Shown here in pieces: positions 7,336 through 11,971 of a stretch of 11,971 nucleotides of DNA. Under the pieces are notes generated by a model. That model was not told where the DNA came from, searched no databases, and saw only the letters and a list, made by a program, of their open reading frames with translations. This stretch comes from Aquimarina sp. (GTDB lineage: Bacteria; Bacteroidota; Bacteroidia; Flavobacteriales; Flavobacteriaceae), in NCBI GenBank assembly GCA_020628975.1, contig JAHDEF010000038.1, positions 1 through 11,971 on the forward strand, written 5' to 3'. The stretch's first letter is position 1. Each line of letters starts with the position of its first letter. A program made the translations under genes and the position numbers.

Positions 7336-8367
7336 TTATACTTCTACTGGTTGCATTGCCCATTCATCGACCCATCTTGCCAATACTTTTGCCCATTCGT
7401 CGCGCACATTTAAGCAGGGAATTGTGGTAAATTCTTTACCGCCCACTTCATGAAAAATTTCTTCTCCTTCCATGGCAATTTCTTCTAGCGTTTCTAAACA
7501 ATCTGAAACAAAAGCTGGGGTTACAATGGCCATTTTCTTCATGCCTTCTTTACCGAAACGTTCAATAGTTCTATCGGTATAAGGTTGCAACCATGGATCG
7601 AAACCTAATCGTGATTGGAATGAAGTACTATATGTACCTTCTTTTAACTGCAATGCTTCTGCTACCAAACGCGTGGTTTCGTAGCATTGATGACGGTAAC
7701 AATATTGATGTGCTTGCGATGGCGTTTTACAACAACTACCATCTATTTTACAATGCGATTTAGTAATATCACTTTTGCGAATATGGCGTTCAGGCACTCC
7801 GTGGTAACTGAACAACAAATGTTCATAATCTAGCCCTTCAAGCTTTTCTGCAATGCTGTTTGATAAAGCGCGCACATAATCTGGGTGATTATAGAACGGC
7901 GGTAAAGAAGTGATCTCCATTTTAGGAAAATGTTCTTTTTGCAATTCATTTGCCAATACCAAAATAGTTTCCGTCGTTGCCATGGCAAATTGTGGATACA
8001 AAGGAATTAGAAAAACATCGTCTACTCCTTGATCGTGTAATTCTTGTAAACCCTCTAAAATACTTGGTGTTCCATAACGCATAGCCAAGGCAACAGGGAC
8101 AGAAGTCATGTCATCTACTTTAGCTTTCAGTCTTTCAGAAAGTACAATCAGTGGTGAACCTTCATCCCACCAAATTTTTTGATAAGCAGCAGCTGATTTT
8201 TTTGGTCTTGTATTTAGAATAATTCCTTTAACTAATAAGGTTCGCGCTAGTAATGGAAGATCAATTACTCGTTCATCCATTAAAAATTCCCCCAAATACT
8301 TTTTTACATCTTTAGGATCAGTACTATCAGGTGATCCTAAATTCACCATTAAAACTCCTTTAGCCAT
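7336..8367 (-). CDS. hemH: Ferrochelatase with internal cysteine-rich insert
   Basis: A 343-residue enzyme that inserts Fe2+ into protoporphyrin IX, the last step of haem synthesis. The start chosen is the ATG at 8367 (MAKGVLMVNLGSPDS). An in-frame TTG at 8385 would add six residues but lies inside the best promoter match. Family motifs include 'NLGSPDS' near the N-terminus, 'FLIPLYPQFAMATTE', the catalytic histidine H189 in 'LFSYHGVPERH', 'FQSRLGFDPWLQPYT', and the conserved glutamate E292 in 'SDCLETLEEI'. The protein is close to the E. coli type but carries an insert of roughly 20 residues after 'HGVPERH' containing C206, C212, C213 and C223, followed by C228. This agrees with the described class of ferrochelatases (for example in Myxococcus) that bind a [2Fe-2S] cluster through four cysteines in one internal segment. 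The gene leads the haem cluster. Confidence 0.96.
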   Translation of the reverse strand: MAKGVLMVNLGSPDSTDPKDVKKYLGEFLMDERVIDLPLLARTLLVKGIILNTRPKKSAAAYQKIWWDEGSPLIVLSERLKAKVDDMTSVPVALAMRYGTPSILEGLQELHDQGVDDVFLIPLYPQFAMATTETILVLANELQKEHFPKMEITSLPPFYNHPDYVRALSNSIAEKLEGLDYEHLLFSYHGVPERHIRKSDITKSHCKIDGSCCKTPSQAHQYCYRHQCYETTRLVAEALQLKEGTYSTSFQSRLGFDPWLQPYTDRTIERFGKEGMKKMAIVTPAFVSDCLETLEEIAMEGEEIFHEVGGKEFTTIPCLNVRDEWAKVLARWVDEWAMQPVEV

Positions 8368-8382
8368 GCTTAAAAATTTTAA

Positions 8383-8414
8383 CAAAACTAAAGGTTTTTA
8401 TGTAGGCTATCGAA
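8383..8414 (-). promoter_or_regulatory. hemH: Candidate Bacteroidota promoter for the hemH cluster
   Basis: Read on the minus strand: TTCG (8414-8411), a 20-bp spacer, then TAGTTTTG (8390-8383). The second element matches the Bacteroidota -7 consensus TAnnTTTG exactly. The first differs by one base from the -33 element TTTG, and the spacing is normal. Transcription would begin about 10 nt before the ATG at 8367, giving a very short leader and excluding the upstream TTG as start codon. Confidence 0.4.
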
Positions 8415-8447
8415 TTTGCAAACGCTAAATAGGTCTTAAAACCTTTA
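8389..8447. repeat. 10-bp inverted repeat in the hemH upstream region
   Basis: TAAAGGTTTT at 8389-8398 is exactly complementary to AAAACCTTTA at 8438-8447, separated by 39 nt. The repeat flanks the predicted -33 element of hemH, so it could be a pair of operator half-sites for a looping or dimeric regulator. It is outside the predicted transcript and is not a terminator. Chance occurrence cannot be excluded. Confidence 0.4.
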
Positions 8448-8564
8448 TTATTTTCATTTTGGAATTTTTCCGTTGATTTAAATACTAAAACTACAATCTG
8501 TAATTTATGTTTCTATAATTATTAACCAAATGACTAAAGGAATTACTTCGTTTTAGACGTAGGC

Positions 8565-8572
8565 TAACTTTG
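8565..8572 (+). promoter_or_regulatory. Candidate -7 element for the TlpA/redoxin pair
   Basis: TAACTTTG matches the Bacteroidota -7 consensus TAnnTTTG on the plus strand, 140 bp upstream of the ATG at 8713. No convincing -33 TTTG lies at the expected distance; the nearest is a TTCG only 14 bp away. Tentative. Confidence 0.25.
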
Positions 8573-8712
8573 AATCATAAAATGGTAATAAATAAAATGA
8601 TATTCTCAATTAAAATATAGCTGAGACATTTCTGACTATTGGAGATTCTATTTGTGCATTAATTTTTTGTTAATAAGCAAGTGACTATCTAAGTTTCTTC
8701 GTTCTTTTAAGT

Positions 8713-9258
8713 ATGAAATTCGTCTATTACTTATTTTTTACATTTTGTTTTTGGAATTGCGCAAACAAAACCAAATCAAGCACCCCACCAATCGCCGAGG
8801 ATACTCAAGAGCTTTTAGAGGTAAATAAAAGCAAAATTGATGCTATTAAAATCTATAGCTTCAACCAATTTAAATCGCTACTTGAAAAAGAAAACGACAC
8901 TACTTACGTCATTAATTTTTGGGCAACTTGGTGCAAACCATGTGTTGAAGAATTACCTGCTTTTGAAAAATTACATGCCGAAATTGGATCTAAAAAAATG
9001 AAGGTTATTTTGGTAAGCCTCGACTTCCCTTCGGAGGTAAACAAACAACTTATTCCTTTTATAAGAGAAAGAAATCTACAACCTGAAGTTATTGTACTGA
9101 ACGACCCTGACACCAATTCTTGGATTCCTAAAATTGATAAAAAATGGACCGGCGCCATACCTGCGACTTTATTTTATAACAACAATAAACGAGCTTTCTA
9201 TGAAGAAAGTTTTGATTACAAAAAATTACATTCTGTTCTTAAAAATTTTGAATTATGA
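8713..9258 (+). CDS. TlpA-like thioredoxin-fold lipoprotein
   Basis: A 181-residue exported thiol-disulphide oxidoreductase. The N-terminus (MKFVYYLFFTFCFWNC) is a short signal sequence ending in a possible lipidated cysteine, C16, although 'FWN' before it is a loose lipobox. After a linker, the thioredoxin fold begins near residue 45. The active site is W73-C74-K-P-C77 in 'VINFWATWCKPCVEELPAFE', typical of the TlpA/ResA family, and the cis-proline loop is 'GAIPATLFY' with P150. Such proteins act in the periplasm reducing disulphides, for example for cytochrome c maturation; the partner is unknown here. It is the first gene of a two-gene operon, its stop overlapping the next start by 4 bp (ATGA). 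It is transcribed divergently from hemH. Confidence 0.92.
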   Translation: MKFVYYLFFTFCFWNCANKTKSSTPPIAEDTQELLEVNKSKIDAIKIYSFNQFKSLLEKENDTTYVINFWATWCKPCVEELPAFEKLHAEIGSKKMKVILVSLDFPSEVNKQLIPFIRERNLQPEVIVLNDPDTNSWIPKIDKKWTGAIPATLFYNNNKRAFYEESFDYKKLHSVLKNFEL

Positions 9259-9881
9259 AAACTTTTCACAAATTAACTATTTTGACTTTTCTGGCCATTG
9301 GCATAAGTGCTTTTACCGTCATTTCTAATTTTACATCTACAGATAATGGGTATAAGATTGGTGATGTTGCCACAGATTTTAAATTAAAAAATATTGATGA
9401 CAAATGGGTTTCTTTAGCAGATTATAAAGACGCTAAAGGATTTATTGTAGTATTTACTTGCAACCATTGTCCCTTCTCTGTAGCTTATGAGGATCGTTTG
9501 ATTGCATTAGACAAAAAGTATAAATCGAAAGGATATCCTGTAATAGCCCTAAACCCAAACAATCCTGAAAAATACCCTTCGGATAATTTTGAAAACATGA
9601 AGATTCGTGCTCAAGAAAAAGGCTTTACTTTTCCTTACTTGGTAGATGAGGGGCAAAAAATATTTCCACAATATGGTGCCACCAAAACCCCGCACGTGTA
9701 TATTTTAGAAAAAACTACTCGTGGAAATATCGTTAAATATATTGGTACTATTGATAATAATTATCAAGATGCTGATAAAGCCGATAAACATTATGTAGAA
9801 AATGCTGTTGATGCTTTACTTAGTGGTTCGAAAATCCCTTTATCAGAAACCAAAGCTATTGGCTGTAGTATTAAAGTTTAG
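9255..9881 (+). CDS. Exported thioredoxin-like / AhpC-TSA redoxin with CNHC motif
   Basis: A 208-residue protein with a hydrophobic N-terminal segment (about 6-22), a signal peptide or membrane anchor. The thioredoxin-like fold shows 'GDVATDFKLKNIDDKWVSL' (37-55), then the redox motif C69-N-H-C72 in 'VVFTCNHCPFSVAYEDRLIA', and the cis-proline P146 in 'GATKTPHVYIL'. These belong to the AhpC/TSA-redoxin superfamily, with CNHCP typical of a group of bacterial 'thioredoxin family proteins'. The C-terminus ends 'ETKAIGCSIKV', with a further cysteine, C204, that may be part of the family signature. The start overlaps the stop of the TlpA-like gene (ATGA), so the two are translationally coupled and likely share redox partners. 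The terminator at 9910-9952 ends the unit. Substrate unknown. Confidence 0.9.
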   Translation: MKTFHKLTILTFLAIGISAFTVISNFTSTDNGYKIGDVATDFKLKNIDDKWVSLADYKDAKGFIVVFTCNHCPFSVAYEDRLIALDKKYKSKGYPVIALNPNNPEKYPSDNFENMKIRAQEKGFTFPYLVDEGQKIFPQYGATKTPHVYILEKTTRGNIVKYIGTIDNNYQDADKADKHYVENAVDALLSGSKIPLSETKAIGCSIKV

Positions 9882-9909
9882 GATTACTAAAGTTTAATGA
9901 AATATTCTT

Positions 9910-9952
9910 AGTGAACTACCTCGAGTGCAAGCTTAAGGTAGTTCACTTTTTT
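9910..9952 (+). terminator. Rho-independent terminator after the TlpA/redoxin pair
   Basis: A 12-bp perfect stem, AGTGAACTACCT (9910-9921) and AGGTAGTTCACT (9936-9947), with a 14-nt loop, followed by a run of six T (9947-9952). It lies 28 bp after the redoxin stop. On the minus strand the hairpin is not followed by a T-run, so it mainly serves the plus-strand operon, although it sits between convergent genes. Confidence 0.92.
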
Positions 9953-9967
9953 GGCTGGTAATAAACT

Positions 9968-10870
9968 TTAGAAATATAATTCTTGAGCTAATCGATAGGT
10001 GTTTGCATGAGCATCTATTATGGTTTTGATATCAGGCGAATACCCCCCACCCATACAACAAACTATAGGTAATTGATGTTGAAGCGCTGTTTCTAAAACA
10101 AATTGATCACGTGCTTTACAACCTGAAACACTGCACCCCAATTTGCCTAATTTATCGGAAGCCAAAATATCGACACCACATTGATAAAACAAAAAGTCTG
10201 GCTGATGGCTAAGAATAAGCTTAGGTAAGGTTTCTTTTAATATAGATAAGTAATTTTGGTCATTTGTACCATTATCTAAAGTAATATCTAAATCCGAGAC
10301 TTCTTTTCGAAAAGGATAATTGTTTTTACCATGCATTGAAAAGGTAAACACCTTTGAATTTCCTTTAAAAATCTCCGCCGTGCCATTTCCTTGATGCACA
10401 TCTAAATCAACAATTAATATACGCTTAGCTTTATTTGTTTTTAATAGATATGAAGCTGCAACTGCCTGATCGTTCAATAAACAAAAAGCTTCTCCTCGAT
10501 CAGAAAATGCATGATGTGTTCCACCTGCAATATTCATGGCAATACCATATTTCGAAGCATAAATTGTAGCGTCAATAGTGCCCTGAGTAATAATTAATTC
10601 TCGATCGACTAAAGCCTTAGATATTGGAAAACCCATAGCTCTTTCTTCTTTTCGTGAAATTTGTAAGTGTAAGAGTCTGCTTAAGTAATCATGAGTATGT
10701 ACTTCATGTAGTAAATCGACAGCTATAGGGTCAGGATTGAAAAAATTGTCGCTATTACAAGTCCCTTCATGAAGTAGTTGTTTTGGTAACAAATCGTACT
10801 TCTCCATCGGAAAGCGATGCCCTTGTTTTAGAGGATGTTCATAACAAGAATGATAAGCTATTTTTAACAT
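9968..10870 (-). CDS. Histone deacetylase superfamily hydrolase (class IV/HDAC11-like)
   Basis: A 300-residue zinc hydrolase of single-domain length without a signal peptide, so cytoplasmic. The start 'HPLKQGHRFPMEKY' (12-25) resembles the short class IV/HDAC11-like group. Catalytic features are complete: the tandem histidines H119-H120 in 'AGGTHHAF', zinc ligands D157 and H159 in 'IVDLDVHQGNG', the third ligand D234 in 'YQCGVDILASDKLG', and the transition-state tyrosine Y277 in 'MGGGYSPD'. Superfamily members remove acetyl or longer acyl groups from lysines, polyamines or small amides; the bacterial substrate here is unknown. It follows the 210-residue exported-protein gene by 53 bp on the same strand and converges on the redoxin operon. 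An acetoin-utilisation AcuC name is not supported, as no acu genes are adjacent. Confidence 0.93.
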   Translation of the reverse strand: MLKIAYHSCYEHPLKQGHRFPMEKYDLLPKQLLHEGTCNSDNFFNPDPIAVDLLHEVHTHDYLSRLLHLQISRKEERAMGFPISKALVDRELIITQGTIDATIYASKYGIAMNIAGGTHHAFSDRGEAFCLLNDQAVAASYLLKTNKAKRILIVDLDVHQGNGTAEIFKGNSKVFTFSMHGKNNYPFRKEVSDLDITLDNGTNDQNYLSILKETLPKLILSHQPDFLFYQCGVDILASDKLGKLGCSVSGCKARDQFVLETALQHQLPIVCCMGGGYSPDIKTIIDAHANTYRLAQELYF

Positions 10871-10923
10871 TTAGTAGAATAAAGACTTTTAAATGTTACA
10901 AATAGAACAGTTCGTATAACATT

Positions 10924-11556
10924 CTAAATACCCTCACATTTTTCTTCTGTAGCCTCGAAAATAGAGACACATGGTGTGACTTCAAAAGATGTTTGAACAT
11001 CAATAACATATGACGTATTAGTCAAGCTATTTGCTACAAATGAAGCCAATACAGTTAATTCTGGTCGATCAATAAACGCTTTAAAATTTACCGTAGATGA
11101 TGATGGGATAGTTAACACCGCAGTATTTAAGTCTGCTATTCCTTCTAACTCGCCAAGCCTTAAAATTTCTACATCACTGATTTTTAAATCTAAGGTAACC
11201 TTATCTAAGAAATTAAAGTTTTCAGCCATCGGCTCTCTTAAAGTAATCCTAATATCATTTAGGGTAATAAGCCTAATATCATCTTTATCTGCATTATTTT
11301 TTTTCAATTCTGCTTCAAAATTTGTAGGTAATTTTTGCTCTAATGGAGGCATAGTTTCAAACGGACCTGGCACTGTAGCATTAGCTGCAGGAGCAGGCTC
11401 GCCAAATTGCAGAAAAGATAGCGGGTAGGTAAACACATAATCAATGTCAAATTTTGTAAAAGCTTCTACGTTTTCCTCAATTTCGGATTGCGAGCAAAAA
11501 GTCATTGTGAATACCGAAATAAGTAAACTTAACCCTATAAAAATCTTTTTCTTCAT
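10924..11556 (-). CDS. Exported or lipoprotein of unknown function
   Basis: A 210-residue protein I do not recognise. The N-terminus (MKKKIFIGLSLLISVFTMTF) is a clear signal sequence. C21 follows it and is succeeded by a polar, acidic run (SQSEIEENVE), which suggests a lipoprotein, but phenylalanine directly before the cysteine is an unusual lipobox, so signal peptidase I processing is possible. The mature part is rich in beta-type segments with no transmembrane region ('DIRLITLNDIRITL', 'VTLDLKISDVEILRL', 'TAVLTIPSSSTVNFKAF'). A low-complexity Pro/Ala stretch lies near residues 54-65. Two cysteines near the C-terminus (C196 and C207) could form a disulphide. It lies 65 bp downstream of metG on the same strand, without a convincing terminator between them, and 53 bp upstream of the deacetylase gene. 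Confidence 0.8.
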   Translation of the reverse strand: MKKKIFIGLSLLISVFTMTFCSQSEIEENVEAFTKFDIDYVFTYPLSFLQFGEPAPAANATVPGPFETMPPLEQKLPTNFEAELKKNNADKDDIRLITLNDIRITLREPMAENFNFLDKVTLDLKISDVEILRLGELEGIADLNTAVLTIPSSSTVNFKAFIDRPELTVLASFVANSLTNTSYVIDVQTSFEVTPCVSIFEATEEKCEGI

Positions 11557-11621
11557 AATAGCTGGTATAACATATTAAATATATAACGTTTCATTAAATA
11601 AAAACGATACCCTCTTAAATC

Positions 11622-11971
11622 TTAAGAAATTGAAGCTCCTGCCGATACACCTTCTTCATCGGGATTTACAAAAACTAGTTTCCCATCAGGGGTTTCGGTC
11701 ATTAAAATCATCCCTTCACTTTCTACGCCTCTTAATTTACGGGGAGCCAAGTTGATCAAAACACTTACTTGTTTCCCTATAATAGCTTCGGGTGCAAAAT
11801 ACTCCGCAATTCCAGAGACAATAGTACGCGTATCTACCCCAGTATCTACTTTTAGTACTAGTAACTTTTTAGCCTTCGGCATTTTTTCTGCTTCGATAAT
11901 AGTACCTGTACGTATATCAAGTTTAGTAAAATCTTCGAAAGTACAAGTCTCTTTTTGTGGCTCAACCTCTT
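11622..11971 (-). CDS. metG: Methionyl-tRNA synthetase, C-terminal tRNA-binding domain (5' part cut by window)
   Basis: The minus-strand frame stays open from the stop at 11622 to the window edge, giving 115 residues. Visible sequence includes 'CTFEDFTKLDIRTGTIIEAE', 'KAKKLLVLKVDTG', 'IVSGIAEYF', 'GKQVSVLINLAPRKLRGVES' and 'SEGMILMTETPDGKLVFVNP'. This is the OB-fold Trbp111-type domain that binds the outer corner of tRNA and ends many bacterial methionyl-tRNA synthetases, including those of Bacteroidota. The ATG at 11880-11882 is internal to the domain, after its conserved first strand, so it is not a real start. A free-standing Trbp111/CsaA-like protein would start with 'F.DF.KLDIR' near its N-terminus. 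Here the frame continues upstream with an acidic, Lys/Gln-containing linker (EVEPQKE), which favours a fused synthetase. Confidence 0.88.
   Translation of the reverse strand, partial: EVEPQKETCTFEDFTKLDIRTGTIIEAEKMPKAKKLLVLKVDTGVDTRTIVSGIAEYFAPEAIIGKQVSVLINLAPRKLRGVESEGMILMTETPDGKLVFVNPDEEGVSAGASIS

Larger units (their letters stand above)
8368..8712. other. 345-bp divergent intergenic region between hemH and the TlpA-like gene
   Basis: No open frame longer than about a dozen codons was found on the plus strand, and no tRNA-like or terminator-like structure is apparent. It is strongly AT-rich. It holds a good promoter candidate for hemH, a weaker -7 candidate for the plus-strand pair, a 10-bp inverted repeat near hemH, and two copies of GTAGGCTA, one near each gene. 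If the plus-strand promoter is real, the pair would have a leader of about 130 nt with no structure that I recognise. Confidence 0.6.

Noticed and set aside
7064..7453. Plus-strand open frame spanning the MATE/hemH junction
   Set aside because: It lies across two confident minus-strand genes and shows no motif or plausible promoter.
8368..8385. Upstream TTG start for hemH adding six residues
   Set aside because: The ATG at 8367 gives the normal ferrochelatase N-terminus (MAKGVLMVNLGSPDS). The TTG lies inside the candidate -7 promoter element, upstream of the predicted transcription start.
8904..9158. Minus-strand open frame inside the TlpA-like gene
   Set aside because: It is antisense to the CKPC active-site region of a clear thioredoxin-fold gene.
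11560..11621. Terminator between metG and the next gene
   Set aside because: Only a 5-bp stem (CGTTT with AAACG) and an AT-only pairing near the stop are visible, too weak to call.
11622..11882. Free-standing Trbp111/CsaA-like tRNA-binding protein starting at the ATG at 11882
   Set aside because: The frame continues upstream to the window edge with the domain's own conserved first strand (FEDFTKLDIRTG) and a linker, so this is the tail of a longer protein, most likely MetG.
1..11971. Defence island, mobile element, CRISPR array or toxin-antitoxin system
   Set aside because: No transposase, integrase, repeat-spacer array, nuclease or paired small genes were found. Gene content and order look like stable chromosomal housekeeping and envelope functions.

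Overview
The window looks like chromosomal core sequence from a member of the Flavobacteriia (Bacteroidota). The DNA is clearly AT-rich. Envelope proteins carry Bacteroidota-style lipoprotein or signal peptides, and there are few recognisable Shine-Dalgarno sequences. The gene set fits this group: a CNNM/CBS protein, HemJ of the CopD-like family, a 'GGGW' outer-membrane barrel, a TlpA/redoxin pair, and a methionyl-tRNA synthetase with a C-terminal tRNA-binding domain. Genus cannot be fixed from the sequence alone. I see no mobile element, CRISPR array, tRNA or rRNA.

Layout. Positions 1-881 (minus) hold a membrane-anchored beta-lactamase-fold serine hydrolase, cut off by the window edge. Positions 935-2020 (minus) hold a CNNM/CBS membrane protein. 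A clear intrinsic terminator at 2082-2119 closes the unit upstream of it, which consists of a lipoprotein with Ig-like and DM13 domains (3052-4212) and an outer-membrane beta-barrel (2153-3004). Positions 4303-8367 (minus) hold a tight haem-biosynthesis cluster read in the order hemH, MATE exporter, hemJ, hemB. Gaps inside it are 3 bp or a 1-base overlap, until an 85-bp gap before hemB. A 345-bp divergent intergenic region follows. It carries the likely hemH promoter and a promoter candidate for a plus-strand pair of thioredoxin-fold envelope proteins (8713-9258 and 9255-9881, overlapping by 4 bp), which ends in a strong terminator at 9910-9952. Convergent to that pair, on the minus strand, lie a histone-deacetylase-family hydrolase (9968-10870), an unrecognised exported protein (10924-11556) and the 3' end of metG (11622 to the edge).

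How the genes work together. HemB makes porphobilinogen early in the pathway. HemJ and HemH perform the last two steps, protoporphyrinogen oxidation and iron insertion. The middle enzymes must be encoded elsewhere. HemB carries the aspartate-type metal site. HemH carries an internal cysteine-rich insert that fits the known class of ferrochelatases with an internal [2Fe-2S] cluster. A MATE exporter coupled between hemH and hemJ is the most suggestive context in the window. The DM13 lipoprotein and barrel pair is the other module worth attention. The rest is ordinary housekeeping and envelope sequence, and I found no convincing evidence for a wholly new system.
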